A DNA stretch of 64,000 nt from Jongsikchunia kroppenstedtii DSM 45133 (GCF_000380485.1 NZ_AQYG01000051.1:457531-521530); one strand, 5' to 3'. Counted from the stretch's first letter, positions 10,944-19,919 are shown. Made by a program: numbers and translations. Notes: generated from the sequence alone by a model not told the origin.

Positions 10944-12179
10944 TCAGGCCCCCTGACTGCTTGCGACGGTGCCGTACTTGGCCAGCAGCTCGGCCTCCTT
11001 GCCCGGCTGCAGGTTCGCCCGAGTCAGGTCGCCCTCGTAGTGCTCGACCACGCGGTGGTCCATCACCTTGCGCCACACCGGCGGGAAGTAGGCCAGGCCG
11101 ATCATGCTGGCGTATCCGCTCGGCAGGTTCGGCGCGCCGTCGAAGCTGCGCAGCGTCTGGTAGCGGCGGGTCGGGTTGGCGTGATGGTCGCTGTGCCGCT
11201 GCAGGTGGTACAGGAAGATGTTGGTCGCGATGTGATCGGAGTTCCAGCTGTGCTCCGGACGGGCCCGCTCATACCGGCCCGACTCCAGTCGCTGCCGCAG
11301 CAGGCCGTAGTGCTCCAGGTAGTTCACCGTCTCCAGCAGCGAGAAGCCGTAGATGGCCTGGATCACCAGGTACGGCAATACCTGCCAGCCGAAGATCGCC
11401 GCCAGGGCGCCCCACAGCACCACCGACATCAGCCAAGCGTTCAAGACGTCGTTCTTGACGTTCCACACCGACTTGTCGAGCCGGTTCATCCGGGTCTTCT
11501 CCAGTTCCCAGGCGCTACGCAGGCTGCCGAAGACGCTGCGCGGCAGGAAGGACCAGAAGGTCTCGCCGAACCGCGAGCTGGCCGGGTCCTCGGGCGTCGA
11601 GACGCGGACGTGGTGGCCGCGGTTGTGCTCGATGTAGAAGTGGCCGTAGAAGGTCTGCGCCAGAGTGATTTTCGACAGCCAGCGCTCGAGTTCGTCCTTC
11701 TTGTGGCCGAGTTCGTGCGCCGTGTTGATCCCGATGCCGCCCATGGCGCCGATCGAGAGCGCGAGGCCGATCTTGCTCACGACGCCGAGGCCGCCGTCGA
11801 TGCCCATCCAGGACAGATCATCGGAGGTCCACAGGTAGCAGGCGTAGATCAGGCTGGCCAGCTGGAACGGGATGTACAGGTAGGTGCAGTAGCGGTAGTA
11901 CTTGTCGTTCTCAAGCTGTTCCATCACCTCATCCGGCGGATTCTGGCCGTCGGGTCCGAAGAAGATATCGAGGATCGGCAGCAGGATGTAGAGAAGGATC
12001 GGCCCGATCCACCAGAACACCGGCGAGACGACATCCCAGCCGAGGGCGTTGAAGCCGGCGATGAGTCCCGTGGCGATGAAGATCGCGGTCGGCGGGATCA
12101 ATCCGAGCAGCCAGAGGTGTCGCTTCTTGTCGCGCCACTGCACCGCTTCCGGGGCAGCGTCTGCAGATAGTGAACTCAT
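10944..12179 (-). CDS. alkB: Alkane 1-monooxygenase AlkB
   Basis: Integral membrane di-iron enzyme that hydroxylates medium-chain n-alkanes at the terminal carbon using rubredoxin electrons. 411 residues. The histidine boxes are HELGH (155-159), EHNRGHH (184-190), NYLEHYG with H290, and HSDHH (329-333). Four to six membrane helices precede and separate them. It is the first gene of the alkB-rubA1-rubA2-rubB-tetR operon. A clear AAGGAG ribosome site precedes the ATG. Upstream are an AT-rich promoter-like region and a perfect palindrome. Assignment is secure; chain-length range cannot be read from the sequence. Confidence 0.97.
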   Translation of the reverse strand: MSSLSADAAPEAVQWRDKKRHLWLLGLIPPTAIFIATGLIAGFNALGWDVVSPVFWWIGPILLYILLPILDIFFGPDGQNPPDEVMEQLENDKYYRYCTYLYIPFQLASLIYACYLWTSDDLSWMGIDGGLGVVSKIGLALSIGAMGGIGINTAHELGHKKDELERWLSKITLAQTFYGHFYIEHNRGHHVRVSTPEDPASSRFGETFWSFLPRSVFGSLRSAWELEKTRMNRLDKSVWNVKNDVLNAWLMSVVLWGALAAIFGWQVLPYLVIQAIYGFSLLETVNYLEHYGLLRQRLESGRYERARPEHSWNSDHIATNIFLYHLQRHSDHHANPTRRYQTLRSFDGAPNLPSGYASMIGLAYFPPVWRKVMDHRVVEHYEGDLTRANLQPGKEAELLAKYGTVASSQGA

Positions 12180-12199
12180 TTCAATGCATCTCCTTCGTC

Positions 12200-12224
12200 A
12201 AGCCACATTGCTTCGATGTGGCTT
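12200..12224 (-). promoter_or_regulatory. Palindrome in the alkB leader, candidate TetR operator
   Basis: AAGCCACAT-N7-ATGTGGCTT is a perfect 9-base inverted repeat lying 20-45 bases upstream of the alkB ATG. An unusually AT-rich stretch (about 12225-12290) with promoter-like sequence lies further upstream. It could be the operator for the operon's TetR regulator or a hairpin in the mRNA leader; the sequence alone does not decide. Confidence 0.55.
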
Positions 12225-12349
12225 TACGTTAGATCGATTTTAGTCTTGTGTCTATACATTGAGCTTGATTTGTAAAGTTCAGAACGGACGGTACGGCTCG
12301 ACAATGTGAGTTTGCGCACGTCAGAGCCCCAGAGGGTGCAGAAAATTTC

Positions 12350-12363
12350 CCGTCGGACGACGG
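12350..12363 (-). terminator. Terminator hairpin for the amino-acid permease
   Basis: Inverted repeat CCGTCG-N2-CGACGG starting about 10 bases after the permease stop, followed on the minus strand by GAAATTTTC. Small loop, modest strength. Confidence 0.5.
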
Positions 12364-12373
12364 CCCGGAACGG

Positions 12374-13867
12374 TCAGGCCGCGGGTGTCGGAGCCCGGTC
12401 CGGATCACGCTCGCGGCGGGCCAGCACCGAATGCCGCATGCTGTAGCCGAAGTACAGGACCATGCCGATGGCCATCCACACCCCGAACCGGATCCAGGTC
12501 AAGGCGGTGAGGTTCAGCATCAGCCACAGGCAGGCGGCGATCGCCAGGATCGGGATGAGCGGCATCCAGGGCACGGTGAACCCGCGCTTGAGATCGGGGC
12601 GACGCACCCGGAGGATCCACACACCGGCGGCGACGAGCACGAAGGCGAACAGCGTGCCGACGTTGACCATCTCCTCGAGTCGATTGACCGGGAAGACGGT
12701 CGCGGCGATCGCGACCAGCAGACCGACGATGAGGGTGATGCGCACCGGGGTCCCGTTGCGGTTGGTCTTGGCCAACTGCCGCGGCAGCAGGCCGTCCCGC
12801 GACATCGCGAACAACACGCGGATCTGGCCGATCACCAGCACCATGACGACCGTGGTCAGGCCGGCGAGCGCGCCGAGGGAGATGAGTTTCTCCGCCCAGC
12901 CCAGACCGACGATGTGGAATGCGGTCGCGAGAGTTGCCTTGTCTTTGCCATGTGTCTTGAGGTCGGTGTACTTGACCATGCCGGTTACCACCAGCGTGGT
13001 CAGCACATAGAGCACCGTCACGATCCCCAACGAAGCGAAAATGCCTCGGGGAACATCCTTCTGCGGATTCTTCGTCTCTTCCGCAGTCGTGGCGACGATG
13101 TCGAAACCGATGAAGGCGAAGAACACCACCGACGCGGCGGCCAGCATGCCGTAGACGCCGTAAGAGCTCGTGCCACCGCCGGACATCAGCTGGAAGAGTG
13201 AGCTGTCCGCCCAGGCGCCCTTGGATCCGGGTTCGCTCTTCGGGATGAACGGGCTGTAGTTGCCGGTCTTGATGTAGAACGCGCCGACCACGATGATGAA
13301 GATGACCACGGCCACCTTGATCGCGGTGATGACCGCGCTGACCGTGGACGAGAGCTTGACGCCGATGGCGACCACGCCGGTGACGGCACCGATGACGATC
13401 AGTGCGCCCCAGTCGATGTCGTGTCCGCCGACCCTCGAGACGCCTCCGGAGAACCCGAACAGCTGGCCGAGATACAGTGACCAATTCTTGGCGACCGTCG
13501 CCGCGCCGACGGCCATTTCCAGGATCAGATCCCAGCCGATGATCCAGGCGGCCAACTCACCGAACGTCGCGTACGAGAACGTGTATGCCGAACCGGCGAC
13601 CGGCACCACCGAGGCGAACTCGGCGTAACAGAGCGCGGCGAGTGCGCAGGCGACCGCTGCCATCAGGAAGGCGAGCGATATCGACGGGCCCGCCTTGTCG
13701 CCCGCCTGCGATGCGGTCACGGAGAAGATACCGGCGCCGATGACCACCGATACGCCGAACACCGTGAGGTCGCGCCACGTCAGGGCTTTTCGCAGCCGGG
13801 TGCCCGGCTCGTCGGTGTCCGCGATCGACTGCTCGACGGATTTGGTGCGGGTCAACGGATTGCTCAT
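12374..13867 (-). CDS. APC-superfamily amino-acid permease (cationic type)
   Basis: About 497 residues from the ATG at 13867, which has a good AAGGAG site; a longer start adds 13 residues without one. Around twelve transmembrane helices are visible. The first carries VVIGAGIFSVTA, typical of APC transporters. Overall pattern matches the cationic amino-acid transporter (CAT/YfnA) branch, so proton- or facilitated uptake of amino acids is likely, with substrate unknown. M. tuberculosis has a permease of this type (Rv3253c) just upstream of alkB, so the linkage looks ancestral. Confidence 0.9.
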   Translation of the reverse strand: MSNPLTRTKSVEQSIADTDEPGTRLRKALTWRDLTVFGVSVVIGAGIFSVTASQAGDKAGPSISLAFLMAAVACALAALCYAEFASVVPVAGSAYTFSYATFGELAAWIIGWDLILEMAVGAATVAKNWSLYLGQLFGFSGGVSRVGGHDIDWGALIVIGAVTGVVAIGVKLSSTVSAVITAIKVAVVIFIIVVGAFYIKTGNYSPFIPKSEPGSKGAWADSSLFQLMSGGGTSSYGVYGMLAAASVVFFAFIGFDIVATTAEETKNPQKDVPRGIFASLGIVTVLYVLTTLVVTGMVKYTDLKTHGKDKATLATAFHIVGLGWAEKLISLGALAGLTTVVMVLVIGQIRVLFAMSRDGLLPRQLAKTNRNGTPVRITLIVGLLVAIAATVFPVNRLEEMVNVGTLFAFVLVAAGVWILRVRRPDLKRGFTVPWMPLIPILAIAACLWLMLNLTALTWIRFGVWMAIGMVLYFGYSMRHSVLARRERDPDRAPTPAA

Positions 13868-13993
13868 CACGGCGCTCCTTGCACGATCGACGGACAGGCA
13901 CGGCACCGTCGCCGACTGACCACGACCGTGCTGCGCACGAAGTTAGTCCAGCCGGGCCGCTGCCGCCGTGGAAACGCGGCAACGATATGGGTG

Positions 13994-14953
13994 TCAGCTG
14001 CCGCGGGGCGCCGGCTCGTCGACCGTGCCCGGCCGGTCGTCTGCCGACCGATCGATATCGGGCTCGAGATAGATCACCCGCGCCGACGGGATCCGCGCAC
14101 GCAGCGCCGCCTCGGCGCCATCGATCGCGACCGCGATATCGCGCGCCGAACTATTCGGCGCGACGGCCACTTTCGCGGCGACCAGCAGCTCCTCCGGTCC
14201 CAGGTATTGCGTCTTGAGGTGAATCACCCGATCGATGCCCGCGGCGCCGCCTAGAGCGTGGATGACCGTCGCCTCATCCGCATCGGTGACGCCCTCGCCG
14301 ATCAACAGACTCTTCATCTCGATGATCAGGATGGTCGCGATCACGCCGAGCAGAATGCCGATCGCCAGCGTGCCGATGCCGTCCCAGATCGGATCGTCGG
14401 TGAGCACCGTCAGGCCGACACCGCCCAGCGCGAACACCAGGCCGAGCAGGGCGCCCGTGTCTTCGAGTAGCACAACCGGCAGCTCCGGGCTGCGAGAGTT
14501 GCGGATGAAACCCCACCACGACGCGTCTCCCTTGAGCGGCTTGGATTCCCGGAATGCCGTGGCAAAACTGTAGGACTCCAGGCAGATGGCGACGAGCAGG
14601 ATCACGATCGCCACCACCGCCGACTCCAGATGGTGCGGATGCCGAATCTTGTTGATGCCCTCATAGATCGCGAACAGCGAGCCCAGCGCGAAGATCACCA
14701 GCGCAACGACGAACGAGTAGAAGTAGCGGTCCCGGCCGTACCCGAACGGATGCAGGCGGTCGGCCTGGCGGGCGGACCGCCGCTGCCCCACAAGGAGCAG
14801 GCCCTGGTTCGCGGTGTCGGCCACCGAGTGCACGGCCTCCGCGAGCATCGACGACGATCCGGTGATTCCGAAACCGACGAATTTCGCGGCGGCGATACCC
14901 GCATTGGCGGACAACGCGGCGATGATCGCCTTCTTCGATCCTTCTGCCGACAC
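13994..14953 (-). CDS. Cation diffusion facilitator (CDF) metal transporter
   Basis: 319 residues starting at GTG 14953 with a GGAG site. Six helices are expected. The second helix carries the metal-site HSVAD (HxxxD). The fifth carries LLEDTGALLG, where most zinc CDFs have HxxxD; an acidic pair there is seen in the ZnT9/SLC30A9-like branch. A cytoplasmic C-terminal domain follows. It probably exports a divalent metal such as zinc or manganese in exchange for protons. The altered fifth-helix site makes the metal uncertain. Confidence 0.88.
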   Translation of the reverse strand: MSAEGSKKAIIAALSANAGIAAAKFVGFGITGSSSMLAEAVHSVADTANQGLLLVGQRRSARQADRLHPFGYGRDRYFYSFVVALVIFALGSLFAIYEGINKIRHPHHLESAVVAIVILLVAICLESYSFATAFRESKPLKGDASWWGFIRNSRSPELPVVLLEDTGALLGLVFALGGVGLTVLTDDPIWDGIGTLAIGILLGVIATILIIEMKSLLIGEGVTDADEATVIHALGGAAGIDRVIHLKTQYLGPEELLVAAKVAVAPNSSARDIAVAIDGAEAALRARIPSARVIYLEPDIDRSADDRPGTVDEPAPRGS

Positions 14954-15063
14954 TGCGACTCCTCATCCATCCGGCCACTGGCACCACCCGCAGGGTCGAT
15001 CCGACCTGCGAACCACCCATATCCGACCGCAGGAGACTAACCCACGTCTCACCGGTCGTGGTC

Positions 15064-15098
15064 CCGGCCGGAGCGTCCCTGTGGGCGCACCCGGCCGG
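15064..15098 (-). terminator. Long hairpin terminator after the ESX cassette
   Basis: Extended stem: CCGGCCGG and GCGTCC pair with GGGCGC and CCGGCCGG around a four-base loop, 22 bases past the last stop codon of the cassette. It probably ends the operon. Confidence 0.6.
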
Positions 15099-15119
15099 AA
15101 CTCACGGATCGGCGGGTCG

Positions 15120-15404
15120 TCAGGAGCCGAACGATCGCGCCGACTGCACGTCCGCCCGCCGCATCGCATCGTTGGCCTGCGAGACGGCGTTCGCCAGCCG
15201 ATTCAGCAGATCGGACGAGTCGCTGAACTGACCGTCCCACTTCTGCTGCTTCGCCTCCCATGATTCGTTGCCGGAACCCTGCCAGTGGGCGCGGAGCCCG
15301 GCGAGGCTGTGGTGCAGATCGGCGCGCAGCTCTCCTAGCCGATTGGCACCCTGATGCAGGTCCGCGACGAGCATGTCGATGCGGCCGTGGTCGTACTTGA
15401 TCAT
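15120..15404 (-). CDS. WXG100 (Esx) protein, last gene of ESX cassette
   Basis: 94 residues from the ATG at 15404, the usual WXG100 length. The two-helix hairpin has its turn at WQGSGNESWE, which supplies the W-x-G motif. Such proteins dimerise and are exported by type VII secretion. The C-terminus lacks an obvious YxxxD signal, so secretion would rely on its partner, probably the neighbouring Esx gene 40 bases upstream. EsxA-like versus EsxB-like identity is not certain. Confidence 0.88.
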   Translation of the reverse strand: MIKYDHGRIDMLVADLHQGANRLGELRADLHHSLAGLRAHWQGSGNESWEAKQQKWDGQFSDSSDLLNRLANAVSQANDAMRRADVQSARSFGS

Positions 15405-15444
15405 GTGGTCCTCCGTGGAATTGTGGGTATCGGTTGGTCGGTGC

Positions 15445-15771
15445 TCAGCCGAGCCGCAGCACGCCGCCTGCCGGGGCGATGGAGAAGCCGCCGCCCGCCT
15501 CGTCCTCTGCGCCGTCGAACCCGCGGAACGACGACCCGAGCGCGTTCTCGATCTCGGCCAGCACCGCGTTGAGCGCGCGTGACTCGTCATCCCAGGCCTG
15601 CTGCGCCTCGGCGAACTTCGTCACCGCGGTGCCCATCCACGCGGTCCCGACGACCTCGGCGACATCCCGATTGACCTCGCCGAGCGTGCCGCGGATCTGC
15701 TCGACGACCGCGTCCACCGCCTTCGCCGCCTGCAATCCCTCCGCGGTGTCGACATTGACTGTTCCGGACAT
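15445..15771 (-). CDS. WXG100 (Esx) protein, partner of the adjacent Esx
   Basis: 108 residues with AWMGTA as the W-x-G turn between two amphipathic helices, and a Gly-rich flexible tail after residue 80. The tail makes it longer than a canonical Esx. No clear YxxxD/E is visible near the end. A good GGAGG site precedes the ATG. Adjacent Esx pairs normally form a 1:1 heterodimer exported by an ESX apparatus. Confidence 0.87.
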   Translation of the reverse strand: MSGTVNVDTAEGLQAAKAVDAVVEQIRGTLGEVNRDVAEVVGTAWMGTAVTKFAEAQQAWDDESRALNAVLAEIENALGSSFRGFDGAEDEAGGGFSIAPAGGVLRLG

Positions 15772-15797
15772 GATTCCTCCCTCATTTGTTCGGCATC

Positions 15798-15813
15798 GGC
15801 CCGATGTCGGGCC
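15798..15813. repeat. Inverted repeat between espG and the Esx pair
   Basis: GGCCCGA-N2-TCGGGCC lies in the 94-base gap that separates espG from the first Esx gene. It could be an attenuator or processing hairpin that lets the Esx pair be expressed at a different level; no direct support. Confidence 0.4.
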
Positions 15814-15865
15814 GGCCTATGGTTCCTGCGACGGCGACGACAGGATCGTCGCGCTCGACGGTCGA

Positions 15866-16630
15866 TCAGGGATCGTCGTCGAGGGTTTCGATGAGCGACG
15901 CCAGCGCCTGACGCAGCCGCTGGCGGGTGCCGGTGGCGAATGTCGTCCACAGCACGCGATCCGGGCTCAGGCTGGGGCCGGCGATGACCCGGCCGGCCGG
16001 CGTCTCGAGTACCACCACGGCCGCCGGCGACACCGTCGTCGATCCGTCGACCGTGCGGACGACCACGATCTCGGTGTGCCCCGAGCACGCCCCCATGGCG
16101 CTGCCGAGCATCACCGCGTCCCGACCGGGAACGCCGCATGCGTACAAGGCATCGACATAGTCGTCGGCGAGCTCTGCCGCGGCGAGCCGGGCGGCCAGGT
16201 CGGCGATCGGGGCGCGAACCGGGCGCAGATCGGCCGCCACAGTGTCGCCCAGCAGCCCGACCACCGCGCCGGCGACCGCATCGATACCGGCCGGCAATTG
16301 CTGCAGCCGAACGGTCCGCCCTTCGCGGACCGCGAGCGACGACGCCTCGCCGGTGACGACCGCGCATGCGCGGATCGGGTCGGCGACGGCGACCCGGATC
16401 ACGAAACACAGCTCCGGCCGATCGAGCCGCGCGAGCAGCTCGGCGAGGGCAGGCTCGCAGGGCTCTGGAACATCGGGAGTGTCGTGATCCGTTGCGTGCC
16501 GGTCGCTTTCGACCACCGCCGACACCGGCAGATCGAGCACGGCCGGCCAGGTCTGCACCCCGAGCGCAGCGCCGTGACCCACCAGCTCATCGACACACAG
16601 GCTCCAGCTGCCCACCGGGGCCATACTCAT
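15866..16630 (-). CDS. EspG-family ESX secretion chaperone
   Basis: 254 residues from the ATG at 16630, overlapping the PPE stop as ATGA. The overall alpha/beta pattern fits EspG (PF14011): an N-terminal VDELVGHGAALGVQTWP region, a central RLAAAELADD helix, and a C-terminal segment near residue 220 (VLWTTFATGTRQRLRQALASL). EspG binds the tip of PPE proteins in PE-PPE dimers and keeps them soluble until export. Its position right after a PE-PPE pair strongly supports this role. Identification is by pattern and context, since EspG sequences diverge greatly. Confidence 0.75.
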   Translation of the reverse strand: MSMAPVGSWSLCVDELVGHGAALGVQTWPAVLDLPVSAVVESDRHATDHDTPDVPEPCEPALAELLARLDRPELCFVIRVAVADPIRACAVVTGEASSLAVREGRTVRLQQLPAGIDAVAGAVVGLLGDTVAADLRPVRAPIADLAARLAAAELADDYVDALYACGVPGRDAVMLGSAMGACSGHTEIVVVRTVDGSTTVSPAAVVVLETPAGRVIAGPSLSPDRVLWTTFATGTRQRLRQALASLIETLDDDP

Positions 16631-17607
16631 GTGATCGCCCTTTCGACAGGATCGGGCAGTCGCAGCAGCGCACCGGACCCCTGGTCCGTGCGATCGACCT
16701 CGTCCCAACTGGTCGGTGCGGCAACCGAATCCGCCCACACCGCGAGATCGGCATCCGGCCCGGCCAGCGAGTCGGTGACGACCGCGCCCACCCGCGGCGG
16801 AGTCGACGGCCGCTCCACCGGTATGGCGGATCCGGCTGCCATCGGCACGATCGGGAGCGCCGGGTCGGCCGGCGCGGGCGCAGCCGAGATCTGCGTCGTC
16901 GCGGGCGCGGCAGGCACGACGGACGACGCCGGCGTCGTGGCGGCGTAGGCCGCCCGCGGCCCCGGAGTCGACACGGACACATGCGGATTGACGGCCCAGA
17001 CGGCGCCGGCCGATCCGGATCGACCACCCGCTCCGACGGGACTGTTGACCGGCGGTCTGGCGGGCGGGCGGTGTGGGGGCATCGCCACCGCGGTCGGGTG
17101 GGCAAGTTCAGACGACGCGGTCTCATAAGCCTGCATGGCCCGGACCGCGCGCTGGTGCTGATCGCCGACGGTCCGGTCGAGCGCGGCTCCGGCACCCAGT
17201 AACGCGCCACCGAGCGCACCGCCCGCCGCCGTCATCGACTGTCGCAGCGCGGCGGTGGCCGCGATCTCCGCCGGGTTCGGCATGGCCAGCAGGGCGACCG
17301 TGGTCGCGGCCGACTGCCCCTGCAGACGTCGGGCCATCAGCCCCGCCGACTCGGCGAGCCGGTGCAACCACGAGACGAGGGCATCGCCGTCGGACAACAC
17401 CGCCGCGGCGACCGGCGCGTCCCAGGAGAGACGCATCCGGTCGAGCAGTCGCCGCAGCTCGTCACCGATCGCCGCGGCCTCGATGGCGATCTCGCCCCAC
17501 GACAGACCCGCTTCCACCAGCGGCGACACTCCGGCACCCCGGCCGAGATCCGTTGCCAGCCGCTCGGTGGAGCGGGCCGTCCATTGAACGCCGGCGAATC
17601 CGGACAT
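16627..17607 (-). CDS. PPE-like ESX substrate
   Basis: 326 residues from the ATG at 17607, which has a GGAGG site. The first 180 residues are helical and fit a PPE domain: SGFAGVQWTARSTERLA at the start, a Trp-containing turn near residue 70, and an AMPNPAEIAATAALR segment where mycobacterial PPE proteins have VPPPVIAANR. The rest is a Pro/Ala/Ser-rich low-complexity region. It pairs with the PE-like gene 60 bases upstream and overlaps espG downstream. The N-terminal PPE dipeptide itself is absent, so the label rests on fold pattern and gene order. Confidence 0.72.
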   Translation of the reverse strand: MSGFAGVQWTARSTERLATDLGRGAGVSPLVEAGLSWGEIAIEAAAIGDELRRLLDRMRLSWDAPVAAAVLSDGDALVSWLHRLAESAGLMARRLQGQSAATTVALLAMPNPAEIAATAALRQSMTAAGGALGGALLGAGAALDRTVGDQHQRAVRAMQAYETASSELAHPTAVAMPPHRPPARPPVNSPVGAGGRSGSAGAVWAVNPHVSVSTPGPRAAYAATTPASSVVPAAPATTQISAAPAPADPALPIVPMAAGSAIPVERPSTPPRVGAVVTDSLAGPDADLAVWADSVAAPTSWDEVDRTDQGSGALLRLPDPVERAIT

Positions 17608-17667
17608 GTCACCTCCTTCGGTCGATTCGATTGCGCGGCAACGCTCGTGCCGCACGGGTCGGCGGGT

Positions 17668-17961
17668 TCAGGGCGAATCGAGATCGTCGGCGGCGGCGTA
17701 GTTGCGGCTGCCTGCGGCGACGACGCCCGCGAGGTCGCGCAGGCGTTGTGCACCGGCCCCGGCCGCTCCGTCGAGCGACTCCGCACCCGCGTTCACGTTC
17801 TTGGCGACGGCGACCGACACCTCGTCGGCACCCGCCGCCGAGACGACCAGCGTGTGCGACGCCCGATCGCGCAGCGCATCCACCCGCCGCGCGAGCCGTC
17901 CCAGCTCTCCTGCCGCCGACTCCATCTCCGGAAGGTCGACGCGGGTGTGGTTGTGCGACAT
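17668..17961 (-). CDS. PE-like ESX substrate with YxxxD export signal
   Basis: 97 residues, the length of a lone PE domain. Two predicted helices are separated near residues 38-48. The C-terminus has YAAAD at residues 88-92, matching the YxxxD/E type VII export signal. It sits directly before the PPE-like gene, the normal PE-PPE arrangement. The ATG at 17961 is eight bases after the preceding gene's stop. Family membership is inferred from size, signal and context. Confidence 0.75.
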   Translation of the reverse strand: MSHNHTRVDLPEMESAAGELGRLARRVDALRDRASHTLVVSAAGADEVSVAVAKNVNAGAESLDGAAGAGAQRLRDLAGVVAAGSRNYAAADDLDSP

Positions 17962-17969
17962 CGTTTTCC

Positions 17970-19223
17970 CTATTCGTCGGATGTGTCGGCATGCGTGACA
18001 GCGGCCGCGCCGGGACGGCTCGGCGACTCGTCGCCGATCACCGCCGGTGCGGCGGCGCCCATCTCGCCGACGATCTCTCGGCCATTCGGCGCGGTCGTCA
18101 GGTAATCGGCGGCCTGGTGTCGTTGTTCTGACGCGCCGGCGCCGCGTGCGGTTCCCGTCGCACCCATCGGCAGATAGCCGGTGCCGACCGCCCCGCCGGC
18201 GGCCGCGACCCGACCGGCCGGGACCGCGTCGACCGGCTGACCCAGCGCGGCGCCGGGCGTCCGCGCGGACAGCGGGGCCCGCGGGGCAACGTGAGCGCCG
18301 ACGCCACCACCCGCACCGGCCCCGCCCAGTCCCGCAGCCGCGGTGGACGCCGGCAGCGCGGTCATCCCTTCGGCATCCGACGAACCGCGGTCCGACAGGT
18401 CGGCAGCGGAAACAGTCCGGCCGGCAGCGGTCTGCGCCGCCTGAGAGCCCAATGCAGACAACGGTTTCCTGAGTCCGTCGAGCAGCGCGTTCGCGATCGC
18501 GAACGGCGATGCTCCCCCGCTCGGCGCTCCGCTGATCGGGATCGGCGCACCCGCGGCCGCGACGCCGGCGGTCGGCGCGGCCAGCTGCGCCCGGGTCGCG
18601 ACCACGATCGCCGTCGCCTCGGCAAGCCCGTCGGCCGCCGCGCCCAGGGCGAACGCCTGGCCGGGCGGGGTCAGCAAAGCCGGCCCGGCCCCGGCGATCA
18701 GTCCGGCCGTCTTGATCACCACCCCCTGGACCGCCGCCAGCCCCGCGCCGACGATCGCCGCCGCGGCCGCGGTGTTCGCGCGAATACCTGTGGCCTGGGT
18801 CCCGAGCGCCGCCGAATCCGCCTGCGCCTGAGCGCTGGTCGCCGTGTTCGCGATGGCTCCCTGCCCCGACCACAGGCCGTCCAGCGCCTGCAGCGCCGCC
18901 GACCCCATCGACATCGACAGATCGAGCGCCTGACTGATCCCTTCCAGGAACGCCGTCGGGTCAGTGCCTGCCGAGCCGAGATCGCCCGTGCCGAACCCGC
19001 CCAGCAGGTCGGTGATGGGCCTGATCAGCTGTCCCACATCGATCGTCGGCAACGGCGGCAGGCCCGGCAGCGGCGGCAGCGGCGGCACTTGCGGCAGTGG
19101 CGGCAACCCGAGGCCGGCCAGGATCTGACTCACGGGAGTGTCGAGCACCGGTCCCAGCGGACTCGCGTGCAGCAGCTGATCCACCGTCGGGTCCGCGGGC
19201 AGTGCGGCGACACCCTCGGTCAT
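17970..19223 (-). CDS. Large Ala/Pro-rich ESX-associated protein (EspA-like)
   Basis: 417 residues. After an acidic N-terminus comes a Leu-Pro repeat tract near residues 40-60 (PPLPQVPPLPPLPGL). A long Ala-rich helical region includes LDGLWSGQGAIANTA, a W-x-G type turn near residue 118. A low-complexity Gly/Ala linker leads to a conserved-looking tail PNGREIVGEMG. The ATG overlaps the stop of the EspC-like gene as ATGA. In mycobacteria, EspC carries YxxxD and its partner EspA carries WxG, which is the arrangement here. Function is unknown; it is most likely exported together with the upstream protein. Confidence 0.62.
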   Translation of the reverse strand: MTEGVAALPADPTVDQLLHASPLGPVLDTPVSQILAGLGLPPLPQVPPLPPLPGLPPLPTIDVGQLIRPITDLLGGFGTGDLGSAGTDPTAFLEGISQALDLSMSMGSAALQALDGLWSGQGAIANTATSAQAQADSAALGTQATGIRANTAAAAAIVGAGLAAVQGVVIKTAGLIAGAGPALLTPPGQAFALGAAADGLAEATAIVVATRAQLAAPTAGVAAAGAPIPISGAPSGGASPFAIANALLDGLRKPLSALGSQAAQTAAGRTVSAADLSDRGSSDAEGMTALPASTAAAGLGGAGAGGGVGAHVAPRAPLSARTPGAALGQPVDAVPAGRVAAAGGAVGTGYLPMGATGTARGAGASEQRHQAADYLTTAPNGREIVGEMGAAAPAVIGDESPSRPGAAAVTHADTSDE

Positions 19224-19531
19224 GCCAGCGTGACCGGGCTCGAGAAGCCGACACTGTCATCGGTGGCGCGATAGCGAGCCGCCGAGGCGAAGGCCGCGGC
19301 CGACGTCCCGGCATGCACCGCCGCCAGCTGCCCCACCGCAAGAAGGTGATTGGCCTGCGCCGCCGCGTAGGCGGCGAGATATTCCTGCCCGATCAACCCG
19401 AAGACGGGTGCCAACTGTGCGACCTGCGCGACCGCGTCCACCGACCCGGCGCCGGCGACCGCCACCGACATCGCCGCCGCCGCGTCGGCGAAGCCCTCGA
19501 TCGCCGCGGGAACGGCAATCACCTCATTCAT
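19220..19531 (-). CDS. EspC/DUF2580-like ESX substrate with YxxxD signal
   Basis: 103 residues from the ATG at 19531, preceded by GGGAGG. The body is helical and Ala-rich, with AQLAPVFGLIGQEYLAAYAAAQ in the middle. The tail has YRATD, a YxxxD type VII signal, 15 residues before the end. Size and pattern match the EspC/DUF2580 family. It is translationally coupled to the EspA-like gene, so the two probably form a secreted heterodimer. Confidence 0.68.
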   Translation of the reverse strand: MNEVIAVPAAIEGFADAAAAMSVAVAGAGSVDAVAQVAQLAPVFGLIGQEYLAAYAAAQANHLLAVGQLAAVHAGTSAAAFASAARYRATDDSVGFSSPVTLA

Positions 19532-19604
19532 CCGGCCTCCCACCCTGTTCCGCGATATTCCGAACGTTGGACGCAGGCGGAGGGCCGTTCGGTTCCATCG
19601 CCGG

Positions 19605-19919
19605 TTACTCGGTGCGGGTCAGCTCGGTCAGCTCGTCGTTGAACTGCGTGATCAGCGCGGCTCGCCGAGCGAAGGCCTGGGCGGCCGCCCGCGCGGCGGT
19701 CGCGACGATGACGTCGCCGAGGACCGCCGGATCGACCGTGCGAGCGCTATCGGCAAACGTCAATCCCGTCAGCGCGCCCTGGCCGTCGACCGTGGCGGTC
19801 ACATGGCCGCCCGGGCACGTCGACGTCGCCGATATCTGGGACAACTGTTCCGACGCGCCCCGCAAACAGTCGAGCTGCCGCCCCGCCCGCTCGAGCAGCT
19901 CGTCCATCGATGCCGTCAC
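19605..19919 (-). CDS. YbaB/EbfC-family protein (EspL-like)
   Basis: 104 residues from a GTG at 19919 that overlaps the previous stop as GTGA. An N-terminal helix (MDELLERAGRQLDCLR) is followed by a beta segment (GHVTATVDGQGALTGLTF) and a second helix, the YbaB order. YbaB proteins bind DNA non-specifically. The ESX-1 locus also encodes a YbaB-family protein, EspL, so an ESX-linked stabilising role is plausible. Confidence 0.7.
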   Translation of the reverse strand: MTASMDELLERAGRQLDCLRGASEQLSQISATSTCPGGHVTATVDGQGALTGLTFADSARTVDPAVLGDVIVATAARAAAQAFARRAALITQFNDELTELTRTE

